The notes below the pieces were generated by a model. That model did not search any database and was not told the origin of the DNA. It saw nothing but the letters and a program-made list of their open reading frames with translations. Below are positions 9,656-17,652 of a DNA stretch of 64,000 nucleotides, in pieces (within the stretch, counting starts at the first letter, position 1; every line of letters begins with the position of its first letter). The DNA lies in assembly GCA_963750045.1 (NCBI GenBank), contig CAVVPD010000008.1, positions 475,484 through 539,483 on the forward strand, read 5' to 3'. A program made the translations under genes and the position numbers. The stretch is from DASUAS01 sp963750045 (GTDB lineage Bacteria; Actinomycetota; Acidimicrobiia; IMCC26256; DASPTH01).

Positions 9656-9728
9656 ACCGCGATCGTCTCGATGAAGAGTGCCTGCACGTCACCTGTCGGG
9701 CACGTGATCCGACTGCAGGTACCGCCCG

Positions 9729-10157
9729 ATGGCTCAGCTCGATTCCGCCGCGCTCGTGTCGCTGTTGCCGCACCGGCCGCCCTTCCGCTTCGTCGACGTG
9801 GTCGACGCGATCGCCTTCGCGGAGCACATCGAGGCGAGATGGCAGATCACCGGCGACGAGGCCTTCCTGCAGGGTCACTTCCCCGGAAATCCGATCGTGC
9901 CCGGCGTGCTCCAACTGGAGGCGCTCGCGCAGGCGGGTGCGCTCACGCTGCTCGGCGACGAGCGGTACGCGGGGAAGCTGGCGCTGTTCGCGGGGGTCGA
10001 GAAGGTGCGCTTCCGCCGCGTGGTGCGTCCCGGGGACGAGTTGTCGCTGGTGGTCGACGTCGAACGGTTGAGCGCCCGCGGCGGCTGGGCGCAGGCGCGT
10101 GCGTCGGTCGAGGGCGACACGACGTGTGAGGCGCGGATGTTCTTCGCGGTGACCTGA
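9729..10157 (+). CDS. fabZ: 3-hydroxyacyl-ACP dehydratase, FabZ-like
   Basis: A 142-residue hot-dog-fold enzyme that removes water from beta-hydroxyacyl-ACP. The FabZ signatures are complete: LLPHRPPFRFVD near the N-terminus, the catalytic His in GHFPGNPIVPG, and the catalytic Glu one helix turn on in VLQLEALAQAG. Actinobacteria such as mycobacteria often use HadABC hydratases instead; this one is of the FabZ type and of normal length. It is divergent from fabD and shares the operator region, so the locus carries the core elongation activities FabD, FabH, FabF, FabG, FabZ, FabI and ACP. Confidence 0.92.
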   Translation: MAQLDSAALVSLLPHRPPFRFVDVVDAIAFAEHIEARWQITGDEAFLQGHFPGNPIVPGVLQLEALAQAGALTLLGDERYAGKLALFAGVEKVRFRRVVRPGDELSLVVDVERLSARGGWAQARASVEGDTTCEARMFFAVT

Positions 10158-10172
10158 CGCGGTTCGTCGCGC

Positions 10173-10505
10173 CTACCCGTCGGGCACGTCGGGCGCGTCG
10201 GGCGCGTCGGGCGGGTAGGGCTCGTCGGGCCCGGGAAGGTCGCTGAGCTCGCTGTAGTCACCGCCGAAGTCGTCGGCGTCGTCGACCGGGACGCTGCTCA
10301 CCCGGGGGACCTCACCCGTCGGCTCGTCGGGATTGCGGTGGAGCAGGAGCGTGGCCTCGACGGTCTTGTCGAGCGGCGGCTCCTCCCGGACCTGGCGCCA
10401 CGGCGCCACGATGATCAGCACGAGCACGACCACCGACAGCACGCCCACGATGATCAGGATCGCGGTGGTGAGGACGAGAGCCACAGGCGGGTGCATCCCG
10501 AGCAT
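10173..10505 (-). CDS. small single-pass membrane protein with acidic proline-rich tail
   Basis: About 110 residues from ATG 10505; ATG 10496 is also possible, and the frame is open to 10583. A single hydrophobic helix of about 28 residues rich in Leu/Ile/Val comes near the N-terminus. A short basic stretch (PWRQVREE) follows, then an acidic tail ending in repeated Pro-Asp-Ala units (PPDAPDAPDVPDG). The charge pattern predicts the tail in the cytoplasm. No domain is recognised. It is convergent with the dehydratase (15 bases) and divergent from the cyclase gene. The simple repeats at the tail are low-complexity GC-rich DNA (10180-10215). Confidence 0.55.
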   Translation of the reverse strand: MLGMHPPVALVLTTAILIIVGVLSVVVLVLIIVAPWRQVREEPPLDKTVEATLLLHRNPDEPTGEVPRVSSVPVDDADDFGGDYSELSDLPGPDEPYPPDAPDAPDVPDG

Positions 10506-10606
10506 TATCGCCCACGCGCGAAGCTTCTCCGGTAATCCTCGCCCGGGACGGCCCGCCGGACCCGTGACGAGGCCGTTCCTCACGGAGGTGGACCACGAAG
10601 CGTCGG

Positions 10607-12460
10607 TTGCTGATCCGCCGGATCCTCTCGATCGTGGCGCTCACGGCCGTGGTCACCGGGCTCGCCGCCGTCGGGCTCTCGGCCGACGTCTTCGCCGGCT
10701 TCCAGCGGCGGGCCACCGACGCCCTGTTCCCGGCCGCGCCCAGCGACAGCCACGTGGTCGTCGTCGGGTTCGACCGCAAGACCATCGACGCGCTCGGCAA
10801 CCCGTTGCCGCGCGAGCAGGTCGCCGAGCTGGTCACCCAGTTGAAGGCCGACGGTGCCCGAGTCATCGCCTTCGACGTCATCTACGCCACCGAGAAGGAG
10901 GGTGACGCCGCGCTCCGGAGCACGATCGGTGACGCGGGCAACGTGGTGCTCGGGACGGAGGCGACCCTGAAGCCGGCCCCGGGCGGCGGACCGCCCCTCG
11001 TCACCTCCGCGTCGGGGGTGTCGAGCGATCTGGGGACGACCGGGTACACGGTCGGCCACGTCCAGGTGAACGCCGACCCGGGTGACGCGATCAACCGGAG
11101 CGTGCCGCTGGTCGTCGAGATGCCCGACGGGCAGTTTCTCCCCTCGCTCTCCCTCGCGGCCGTGATGCGCTACCGCGGCGTGCAGGGACCGGTGATCGTG
11201 CGCCCGGGCGGTGTGCAGATCGGCGACCGGTTCGTGCCGACGCTCGGCGCCAAGTCGATGCTGCTGAACTTCTCGGAGCGCCTCTCCGATCCCGCACGCG
11301 TCGTGTCGGCGGCGGACGTGATCGCGGGCACCGTGGCGAAGAGCAAGATCGACGGCAAGATCGTGCTGGTCGGAGCGATCGACCCCACCCTCGGCGACCA
11401 GCGGCTGGCACCGGTCAACAAGTCGATCGGTGTCCCCGGGGTGCTGCTCCACGCCAACGCGGTGAACACGATGCTCACCGGCACCTACCTCGACCCGGTG
11501 AGCGACGGCGTGACGCTCCTGTGGGTCGCCGGGCTGACGGCCCTGATCGGGATCGCGGTCCTCCTGTTGCCCCTGTGGATGTCGGTGCTCTTCACGCTGC
11601 TCCTCGGCGCCGGGTACGCCGTGCTCGCGTTCGCCCGTTTCAACAACGGGCACGTCATGAACTTCGTGTACCCGTCGGTGGCGGTGATCGTCGCGTTCGT
11701 CGGCGCACTGGGGTTGCGATACTTCGGTGAGACGCGCCAACGGCGGCGGGTGACCACCCTGTTCTCGCAGTATGTGCCCGAAGCGGTCGCGCAGCGGCTG
11801 GTCGACGAGGACCGCGCGTCGCTGGCCGTGGAGGGCGAACGGCTCGAGATGACGGTGCTCTTCTGCGACCTCCGGGGCTTCACCGCGATGTCGGAGAACC
11901 TCGAGCCGGCGATCGTGCGGGTGATGCTGAACCACTACTACGACCGGGTGACCGACGTCGTCCTCGCCATGGAGGGCACCCTCATGAAGTACGTGGGTGA
12001 CGAGGTCTTCGCCGTGTGGGGCGCCCCGCTGCCGAGCACCGACCACCCCCAGCGGGCGCTCGAGTGCGCGATCGCGATCCAGGCCCTCACACCCGACCTC
12101 AACCGGGAGCTGCTCGAACGGGGAGCTCCCGAGGTGTCGTTCGGCATCGGGCTCAACACCGGCGATGCGGTGGCTGCGCACTTCGGGGGTGGGCGCCGCA
12201 GGCAGTACGACGTGGTGGGCGACACGGTCAACGTGGGTGCGCGTCTCTGTTCGAGCGCGGGCCGCGGCGAGATCATCCTCTCCGACCAGGTGCTGTCGCG
12301 GGTGCCCTCGCCGCCGCCGGTGGAGCCGCTCGGGCCGATCGAGCTCAAGGGCGTGAGCCGCGAGCTGAAGCTGTGGCGGGTGGTGCGTGCCGATTCGACT
12401 AGTGTCGGGACCGAGCTGGCGTCGAGGGGCGAGCCAGTACTCGAAGGGGACGGCCGATGA
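10607..12460 (+). CDS. class III adenylate cyclase with extracytoplasmic CHASE2 sensor
   Basis: A protein of 617 residues from the TTG at 10607. Domain order is: an N-terminal membrane segment (residues 5-25); a CHASE2 sensor domain outside the membrane (about 30-295, with VVVVGFDRKTIDALG and RVIAFDVIY, its hallmark strands); three hydrophobic segments (about 300-375); and a cyclase catalytic domain (about 410-590). Metal-binding Asp residues are in FCDLRGFT and YVGDEVFAVWG. The adenine-selecting Lys (KYVGDE) and Asp (YDVVGDTVN), and the Asn/Arg of NVGARL, are all there, so it should be an active adenylate cyclase. A GGAGG at 10584-10588 is ideally spaced for an ACG codon at 10595 (four codons upstream), so the true start is uncertain. 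Its stop overlaps the FecR gene in ATGA. Confidence 0.93.
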   Translation: MLIRRILSIVALTAVVTGLAAVGLSADVFAGFQRRATDALFPAAPSDSHVVVVGFDRKTIDALGNPLPREQVAELVTQLKADGARVIAFDVIYATEKEGDAALRSTIGDAGNVVLGTEATLKPAPGGGPPLVTSASGVSSDLGTTGYTVGHVQVNADPGDAINRSVPLVVEMPDGQFLPSLSLAAVMRYRGVQGPVIVRPGGVQIGDRFVPTLGAKSMLLNFSERLSDPARVVSAADVIAGTVAKSKIDGKIVLVGAIDPTLGDQRLAPVNKSIGVPGVLLHANAVNTMLTGTYLDPVSDGVTLLWVAGLTALIGIAVLLLPLWMSVLFTLLLGAGYAVLAFARFNNGHVMNFVYPSVAVIVAFVGALGLRYFGETRQRRRVTTLFSQYVPEAVAQRLVDEDRASLAVEGERLEMTVLFCDLRGFTAMSENLEPAIVRVMLNHYYDRVTDVVLAMEGTLMKYVGDEVFAVWGAPLPSTDHPQRALECAIAIQALTPDLNRELLERGAPEVSFGIGLNTGDAVAAHFGGGRRRQYDVVGDTVNVGARLCSSAGRGEIILSDQVLSRVPSPPPVEPLGPIELKGVSRELKLWRVVRADSTSVGTELASRGEPVLEGDGR

Positions 12461-13065
12461 GGCGAGGTGAGGGCGCGCGCGCCAGGAACCGCATCCGGGA
12501 CCTTCCGGTGTTCCTCGTCGCCTGCGCGCTGGCCGCGGCGGGCGCCATCGCGGTCGGCGGCCCCGCCGCAGCGAAGGCCTCGTCCAGTGGCGCGTCGCTG
12601 GCGAGCGTGAAGGTCACCACCGACCAGGTGTCGATCAAGGCGAAGGGCGAGTTCGACTTCGTCGTGGCGAAGAACGGCCAGGCGCTGCGCCAGGGCGACA
12701 CCATCAAGACCGACGCCAGCGGCCGGGCCGAGATCGATTACACCGACGGGTCGCTCACCCGCCTCGGTGCGTCGACCGTCTTCACCATCTCCAAGCTCAC
12801 GAACAAGCGTGGTGGCCGCCAGACGCAGGGCACGTTGTCGGTGGGCGAGACCTGGAACCGCGCCGCGAAGGTCTCCGAGACCGGGTCGTTCGAGGTCAAG
12901 GCCGGCGGCACGACGGCAGCCGTGGAGGGGACCGCGTTCGTGGTGAAGTGCGTCCCCCAGGACGACGGGCAGCAACAGGTCTCCTGCACCGTCACCGCGG
13001 TCGTCGACAACATCCAGGTCAGCAGCGACGCGTGGGACGTCACTTCGGTGACGAGCGCGCCGTAG
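12457..13065 (+). CDS. FecR-domain secreted protein
   Basis: A 202-residue protein with a hydrophobic N-terminal export segment (about residues 18-38) and then a FecR domain. Visible parts are the strand FVVAKNGQALRQGDTIKTDASGRAEIDYTDGSLTRLGASTVFTI, reading 'G..l..GD.i.T...g.a.l.f.dGs..rl...t', and GSFEVKAGGTTAAVEGTAFVV, reading 'tp.a..avrGT.f.v'. Here the domain lies outside the cytoplasm, unlike the E. coli iron regulator FecR, so no link to iron is implied. Two cysteines (KCVPQ, SCTVT) may pair. Its ATG overlaps the cyclase stop, indicating coupled translation. The likely job is to work with the CHASE2 sensor at the cell surface. Confidence 0.85.
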   Translation: MRRGEGARARNRIRDLPVFLVACALAAAGAIAVGGPAAAKASSSGASLASVKVTTDQVSIKAKGEFDFVVAKNGQALRQGDTIKTDASGRAEIDYTDGSLTRLGASTVFTISKLTNKRGGRQTQGTLSVGETWNRAAKVSETGSFEVKAGGTTAAVEGTAFVVKCVPQDDGQQQVSCTVTAVVDNIQVSSDAWDVTSVTSAP

Positions 13066-13082
13066 CGATCCGCGTGGCGTCG

Positions 13083-14156
13083 ATGGGCTCCCGACGGAGT
13101 GCACACAGCGGTCGCTCGGGTGGCCGGGCCCGATCCGCAATGGCTGCCGCCGCCGTGCTGGCGTTCGGCGTGCTGGCCGCGAGCTGCGACGGCGGATCGT
13201 CGAGCTCCGCGAAGCCCACGTCGACGACGAAGGCCGCCGAAGTCGCGGCGCAGGCGGCGACACCGACCGGCGCCGAGGCGGGGGTCGCGCAGTACCTGAG
13301 CAGCCAGGGGATCCAGTACGCGGGCGACTGCGCCATCGCGCAGCTGCCGCACGACAAGGGCGCGTGGTGCGCCACACTGCGCGAGGGCGCCGACAGCAAC
13401 GACCAGAAGGTCTACGGCATCGGGCCGGTGGGGGAGAAGCCCACCAAGGTGATCACGGTCACCCGTCACGGCTCGGCCCAGCTCACACCGGGCTTGCAGG
13501 TGGGCGTGGCCGACGGCGACGTCGGTGCACCCGAGCAGCTCACGCCCGAGGAGCTCAACGGCAACTTCTTCATCACCGGCAACCTCATCCTCGACCAGCA
13601 GGCGGGCATCGGGAACGGCCTCGCGGATCTCCCCGGCGGTGAGCAGAGCACCGGCGGCCAGAACGGCACCGGTGGAACGGGCGGCGGGACCGGCGCCCTC
13701 CCCGTGGTGACCTCGCAGCCGGGAGCCGACGCAGGGCAGTATCCGCCCGCCGCCAACTTCGTGGTCGACGAGCCGAACGTCGAGGTGGGCGGCGAGGTCG
13801 TCTTCCACGGGTCGGGGTGCGCGACCGCCGAGCCGCTCCAGGTGCTGTTCTCCGGCGCCCCGATCGGCACCATCGCGGCGAGCGTCCAGGGCTCCTTCGC
13901 CGGGTCGATCTCGATCCCGCCCGGCACTGCGCCGGGCGCCCACACCGTGACCGTGCGCGGCTCGACGTGTGTGTTCAACACGACCATCACCGTGCGCGGT
14001 GTGGCCCTCGCCTTCACCGGCTCGTCGAGCCATACCGGCACCTACGTCCTCGGGGCCTTCGCGGCGATCATGCTCGGCGCGGTGCTCGTCGTCGGCAGCC
14101 GCCGCCGCCGTCGGGGTGTCGGCGATCGACCTTCCCCGCCGCCCGCGGCGGTGTGA
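13083..14156 (+). CDS. surface protein with LAXTG-type sorting signal
   Basis: About 357 residues. It has an N-terminal export signal ending in LAASC (a marginal lipobox), a Ser/Thr/Ala-rich linker, a region with paired Cys (GDCAIAQ, GAWCATL), a Gly-rich linker (about residues 185-205), and a beta-sandwich-like domain with two Cys (GSGCAT, STCVFN). The C-terminus is a classic wall-sorting tail: LAFTG (about residue 309), a hydrophobic helix, then RRRRR. LAXTG is the motif used by class E sortases of high-GC Gram-positives; no sortase is in the window. The start ATG 13083 lies 17 bases after the FecR gene, so it is probably in the same operon. Function unknown. Confidence 0.7.
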   Translation: MGSRRSAHSGRSGGRARSAMAAAAVLAFGVLAASCDGGSSSSAKPTSTTKAAEVAAQAATPTGAEAGVAQYLSSQGIQYAGDCAIAQLPHDKGAWCATLREGADSNDQKVYGIGPVGEKPTKVITVTRHGSAQLTPGLQVGVADGDVGAPEQLTPEELNGNFFITGNLILDQQAGIGNGLADLPGGEQSTGGQNGTGGTGGGTGALPVVTSQPGADAGQYPPAANFVVDEPNVEVGGEVVFHGSGCATAEPLQVLFSGAPIGTIAASVQGSFAGSISIPPGTAPGAHTVTVRGSTCVFNTTITVRGVALAFTGSSSHTGTYVLGAFAAIMLGAVLVVGSRRRRRGVGDRPSPPPAAV

Positions 14157-14179
14157 CGGGAATTCACGGGTCCCCGCCG

Positions 14180-14636
14180 ATGAGCTTCGGCGCCGATCTC
14201 GACGAACGCATCGCGTTGCTCGCGCGACATCTGGTTGTTCAGCACGTGCGACGACGACGAGCTCGGTCGCATCGCCGGGCTGGCCCACCCGAGGGAAGCG
14301 GCGACCGGCGACCGCCTCACACGGCAGGGTGAAGACGGTCTGGAGTTCTTCGTCGTCGTGGCCGGGGACGCGTCGGCGACGGTCGACGGCGACGAGATCG
14401 GCACCATCGGTCCCGGTGGGTTCTTCGGCGAGATGGCGTTGATCGACGGTGGGGAGCGCGTCGCGACGGTGACCGCGACGACGCCGATGCAGCTCCTCGT
14501 GCTCGGGCGTCACGACTTCAACGAGATGCTCGAGATCGCGATGCCCCGGATCGCGCCCAAGCTGCTCGCGGTGGTGGGAGCGCGTCTGCGCGCCGTCGAG
14601 GACCACGCGGGTATCGACTCGACCCTCGGTCTCTGA
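14180..14636 (+). CDS. cyclic-nucleotide-binding (Crp-type cNMP) domain protein, frameshifted near 5' end
   Basis: A stand-alone cNMP domain of about 151 residues. The recognisable parts are the opening FST..DDELGRIAGL, RLTRQGEDGLEFFVVVAG, and the phosphate-binding cassette GGFFGEMALIDGGERVATVTA (G-E-x-A-L with Arg). The C-terminus is a helix with no helix-turn-helix, so it is not a DNA-binding Crp. The frame that holds the domain has no good start. ATG 14180 opens an adjacent frame (MSFGADLDERIALLAR) that reads naturally into it if one base is dropped in the CG-rich stretch 14219-14226, giving a length divisible by three. Lying just after the cyclase cassette, it is a candidate receptor for the cAMP made there. 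Confidence 0.75.
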
Positions 14637-14689
14637 GCACCGGCGCCCACGGATCGGGCGACGTGCGCCAGGGCGACCCGCTCGGCAGC

Positions 14690-14715
14690 CTGTGCACAGG
14701 GGGGTGCGCGCACCC
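14690..14715. terminator. adjacent palindromes after the cNMP gene (possible terminator)
   Basis: CTGTGCACAG at 14690-14699 and GGGTGCGCGCACCC at 14702-14715 are both perfect dyads, about 55 bases past the cNMP stop. No T-run follows, so a terminator role is only plausible. The rest of the 280-base gap up to 14916 holds a run of eight C and no gene I can support; it should contain the promoter of the next gene. Confidence 0.35.
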
Positions 14716-14916
14716 GCCGGAGTCGCCCCGGCGCATCCTGTTCCCCCCCCGAGGCCGGGCAGGAGTGACCGGTAGTCGCGCGATCGTAGACCCCTTCGCG
14801 CGTGCGTGCTCGGGAGGTCGGGTCCAACTGAGGGTCGGCGCCTCTGACCCTTTCGTCGGGTCCTCGCATGCGGCGTCTCGTAGCCTCGCCCATTCCTGAC
14901 ACGAGGGGATCTGGCC

Positions 14917-16068
14917 ATGAACGTACGGTTCCGCGGTGGGGTGGGCGCGGCGTTGCTGGCGGCACTGGTCGCGCTCTCGGGCGCTTCGATGTCGACCGCG
15001 TCCGCGGCGAGCGGGTCGAAGCCCACACTCGACGCGGCGACCCGCAAGCAGCTCGGGGCGGCGCTCGACGACGTGTTCACGAAAGTGAACGCCCCCGGTG
15101 TCATCGTCGGCGTGCGCGTCGGCGACCAGACGTGGAAAGCCACCCGCGGCGTGAGTGACACCGCCACGAAGGCCCCCGTCGCACCGAAGGGGTATACCCG
15201 CATCGGATCGGTCACCAAGACCTTCACCGGCACGCTGATCACGCAGCTCGTCGACGAGGGCAAGCTCAGCCTCGACGACACCGTCGACCGCTGGTTCCCC
15301 GACGTGCCCGAAGCGAGCCAGATCACGATCCGGATGCTCGGCGACATGGCGAGCGGCATCAACAGCTACACCGCCGACGACGCGACGACGTCGAAGTACT
15401 TCGCCGACCCCGAGGGCGCATGGACTCCCGAGGAGCTGATCGACGCGGGGGTGGCCTCGCCGCGCAAGTTCCCGCCCGGTGATGGCTTCTTCTACTCGAA
15501 CACCAACTTCGTGATGCTCGGGATGATCATCGAGCAGGTCACCAACCAGCCCTACGTGCAGGCGTTGCAGCAGCGGATCCTCGATCCGCTCAAGCTGCAC
15601 GCGACCAGCTTCCCCGACGCCGCGACGCTGCCGTCGCCCTCGTGGCACGGCTACACCGACCAGATCACCACCGCCGACGGCCAGCCCGTCGACGCCACCA
15701 CCTGGAGCCCCACGTTCGCGGCGATGGCCGGACAGATGCAGTCGAACCTCGCCGACGTGATGACCTGGGCGAAGGCGGTCGGCACCGGCGCCACGCTCAC
15801 CAAGAAGGGTCAGGCGGAGCGCATGCAGGGCAACCCGAAGTCGAAGTCGGGCGTACGGGAGTACACGTTCGCGATCGGCAAGGACAACGGCTGGCTCGCC
15901 CACGACGGTGACATCCCCGGCTTCAACGCGCAGCTCGCGTACCTGCCGGCGCACGACGTGACCATCGTGGTGCTCGCCAACTCCGACATCGCGACCGCAG
16001 CGGTCACCCCGGCACCGGCGATCTTCACCGCGTTGGCGACGGTGATCACGCCCGACAACGTGCCGTGA
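14917..16068 (+). CDS. secreted serine hydrolase, beta-lactamase/D-Ala-D-Ala carboxypeptidase family
   Basis: A 383-residue exported protein: signal peptide with an Ala-rich core to about residue 31 (ASA cleavage), then a class C beta-lactamase-type fold. The three catalytic motifs are visible: SxxK as GSVTKTFTG (about residue 105), YxN as FYSNTNFVMLG (about 192) and the third box as HDGDIPG (HxG, about 329). Family members act on D-Ala-D-Ala of cell-wall peptides or on other esters and amides; a true beta-lactamase cannot be claimed. The start ATG 14917 has a Shine-Dalgarno-like ggggat. It stands alone upstream of a tRNA on the other strand. Confidence 0.88.
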   Translation: MNVRFRGGVGAALLAALVALSGASMSTASAASGSKPTLDAATRKQLGAALDDVFTKVNAPGVIVGVRVGDQTWKATRGVSDTATKAPVAPKGYTRIGSVTKTFTGTLITQLVDEGKLSLDDTVDRWFPDVPEASQITIRMLGDMASGINSYTADDATTSKYFADPEGAWTPEELIDAGVASPRKFPPGDGFFYSNTNFVMLGMIIEQVTNQPYVQALQQRILDPLKLHATSFPDAATLPSPSWHGYTDQITTADGQPVDATTWSPTFAAMAGQMQSNLADVMTWAKAVGTGATLTKKGQAERMQGNPKSKSGVREYTFAIGKDNGWLAHDGDIPGFNAQLAYLPAHDVTIVVLANSDIATAAVTPAPAIFTALATVITPDNVP

Positions 16069-16139
16069 GCTGAAGGCGCGCGGCCCGCCGGCACCGCGCC
16101 ATCCCGCGTGCCTCCGCGACGCTCCCGCCCCAAACGCCG

Positions 16140-16223
16140 TGCCCGGAGTGGGATTCGAACCCACATGCCCCGAAGGGCAGCCGGTTTTGAGCCGACCGCG
16201 TCAGCCAGTTGCGCCATCCGGGC
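16140..16223 (-). tRNA. tRNA-Leu (anticodon CAA)
   Basis: Read on the minus strand. The acceptor stem GCCCGGA (16223-16217) pairs with TCCGGGC (16147-16141), with discriminator A at 16140. The anticodon stem encloses the loop CTCAAAA, giving CAA. A long variable arm (TGCCCC/GGGGCA around TTC) marks a type II tRNA, as required for leucine. The T arm has GTTCGAAT. CCA is not encoded. Confidence 0.95.
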
Positions 16224-16237
16224 TGGAAGGCAAGACC

Positions 16238-17272
16238 CTACTTCGCGGGGAGGTTCGGGAGGTTGTCGTTGCACAACGCCACGAGCGTCGCGAACGGATC
16301 GACCGGCGGGCTCGCGCCGGGGGTGCCGGGGTGGACCTCGAAGTGGAGGTGTGGCCCGGTCGCGTTGCCGGTCATCCCCACGTACCCGATCACGTCGCCC
16401 GCCTTCACCAGGCCCCCGTCGCCCTCGTACCGGGAGAAGTGCGCGTAGTAGTACGACACGTGGTCGACCCCGGTGAGCCAGGCGCCGTTGCCGCCGTCGC
16501 CGCCGACGTCGTGGCGGAGGAGCCCGGTGACCACCGCAACCACCGGGGTGCCGGTGAGCGCGCCCATGTCGATCCCCGGATGCGGACCGCCGGGCCGCAG
16601 CTCGCCGAAGTCGTCGGTGAACACGACGACACCCTTGACCGGGCACTCGGTGGCGCCGGTCGAGACGTCGAGGCCCTGCTTGGTCACGCCGTCGACCAGC
16701 AGCGCATGCACCTTGTCGTACGCGTCGGTCGCCACCGCGAGCTTCTTCTGCAGCAGGTCGTTGAGCGGCGCCAAGCTGGCGATCGTCTGCTGAAGCTCGG
16801 CCCGCTGGCTCTTCAGCTCGGCCTCGCGCGCCGCGAGCTTGGCGGCGGTGTCGCGCAGCTCGGCGGCCATGTCGAGGTCATGGGTGCCGATCGTGTCGGT
16901 GAGGTGGGCGGCCCGGAGCGCGTCCTCGGCGTTCGTCGCGTCCATCGCCGACTCGAAGGCGGCGACGTTGCCGTGACGCATGTAGAGCTGCGCGGCCCGT
17001 GCCTTCACCTCGGTCTTGAGCTCCGTGGCGCGGGCCCGGAGCTGCGGGATCTGGGCCTCGGCGTCGGCGATCTGCGCCTCGAGCTTGGCCTGTTCGGTCT
17101 CCGCGGCCGAGATCTTGGCCGAGAGCGCCGTGGCCTCGGTGCGAGCGACGTCGAGGCGCTGCTGGGCGAGCGTCAAGGGGTCTCGTCCCGGCTCGTCGGC
17201 CGCGTGGGCGGCCGGCGGGAGGAACGTCAGGATGCCGAGAGCGGTCAGGACGACCGCGATGCGCCGAATCAC
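16238..17272 (-). CDS. secreted M23 metallopeptidase with coiled coil (EnvC/NlpD-like)
   Basis: A 344-residue protein. A signal peptide ends at AHA (about residue 24). Coiled-coil heptads follow (about 35-110 and 135-185, many Ala/Glu/Lys/Gln). The C-terminal M23 domain (about 215-335) has the zinc ligands HPGIDMG (H-x3-D) and the HLHFEV triad (TGPHLHFEVHPG). These enzymes cut peptidoglycan cross-links, or, as EnvC-like proteins, activate amidases at division; here the zinc ligands look intact, so cleavage is likely. It starts at ATG 17272 and is divergent from the coiled-coil protein gene at 17338. Confidence 0.9.
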   Translation of the reverse strand: MIRRIAVVLTALGILTFLPPAAHAADEPGRDPLTLAQQRLDVARTEATALSAKISAAETEQAKLEAQIADAEAQIPQLRARATELKTEVKARAAQLYMRHGNVAAFESAMDATNAEDALRAAHLTDTIGTHDLDMAAELRDTAAKLAAREAELKSQRAELQQTIASLAPLNDLLQKKLAVATDAYDKVHALLVDGVTKQGLDVSTGATECPVKGVVVFTDDFGELRPGGPHPGIDMGALTGTPVVAVVTGLLRHDVGGDGGNGAWLTGVDHVSYYYAHFSRYEGDGGLVKAGDVIGYVGMTGNATGPHLHFEVHPGTPGASPPVDPFATLVALCNDNLPNLPAK

Positions 17273-17337
17273 GTCTTGTCGATTTCGACCGGAACCCGGA
17301 GCTGCTTGAGCGCGGCCCGCTCTACACTGACCCGACT

Positions 17338-17637
17338 ATGTCGCAGTCGATCCTCCAGCGGCGTCTGGTCGACGTCAGCGAGCGGCTCAAGCGGATACGG
17401 GCCGAGCTCGCGGTCACCGAGGAGCAGGTCGTGTTCCTCGAGGAACAGGCAGAAGACGTGCGGCTGCGCGCCCTGGTGGCGGAGACCCCCTTGGCCGACG
17501 TCGAGGCCCGCGATGCCCGCCGTCACGCCGACGCCCAGGCCGACCACCGCGACTCGCTGCGTGCCACCGTACGCGAGCTCGAGACCGAGCAGGACTCTCT
17601 CCTCGACCGCATCTCTGCCGAATTGTCGGCGCGTTGA
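17338..17637 (+). CDS. small coiled-coil protein
   Basis: A 99-residue, highly charged, helix-forming protein with heptad-like spacing throughout (RLVDVSERLKRIRAEL, EEQVVFLEEQ, VRELETEQDSLLDRI). It has no Cys, no signal peptide and no membrane segment, so it is cytoplasmic and probably dimeric. It lies 15 bases before the ANTAR regulator and is likely cotranscribed. No function is recognised. Confidence 0.7.
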   Translation: MSQSILQRRLVDVSERLKRIRAELAVTEEQVVFLEEQAEDVRLRALVAETPLADVEARDARRHADAQADHRDSLRATVRELETEQDSLLDRISAELSAR

Positions 17638-17652
17638 ACCCAGGGAGCCTCC

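Larger units (their letters stand above)
9492..9728. promoter_or_regulatory. divergent control region of the fatty-acid locus
   Basis: 237 bases between the diverging fabD and fabZ-like starts. The region contains two near-identical 14-base palindromes (listed separately) roughly in the middle. It must hold promoters for both directions. I cannot pick convincing -35/-10 boxes. Confidence 0.6.

Noticed and set aside
10180..10215. GTCGGGCGC-type repeats as a regulatory array
   Set aside because: They are codons of the Pro-Asp-Ala tail of the membrane protein; ordinary low-complexity coding sequence.
10607..13065. FecR protein as an iron-uptake regulator with a partner sigma factor
   Set aside because: No sigma factor, TonB receptor or iron genes nearby; the domain is exported and coupled to a CHASE2 cyclase.
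14690..14699. CTGTGCACAG as a Crp binding site
   Set aside because: Too short, half sites overlap, and it sits downstream of the cNMP gene; more likely a hairpin or chance.
14917..16068. an antibiotic-resistance beta-lactamase
   Set aside because: The motifs fit the wide serine hydrolase/DD-peptidase family and nothing indicates drug hydrolysis.
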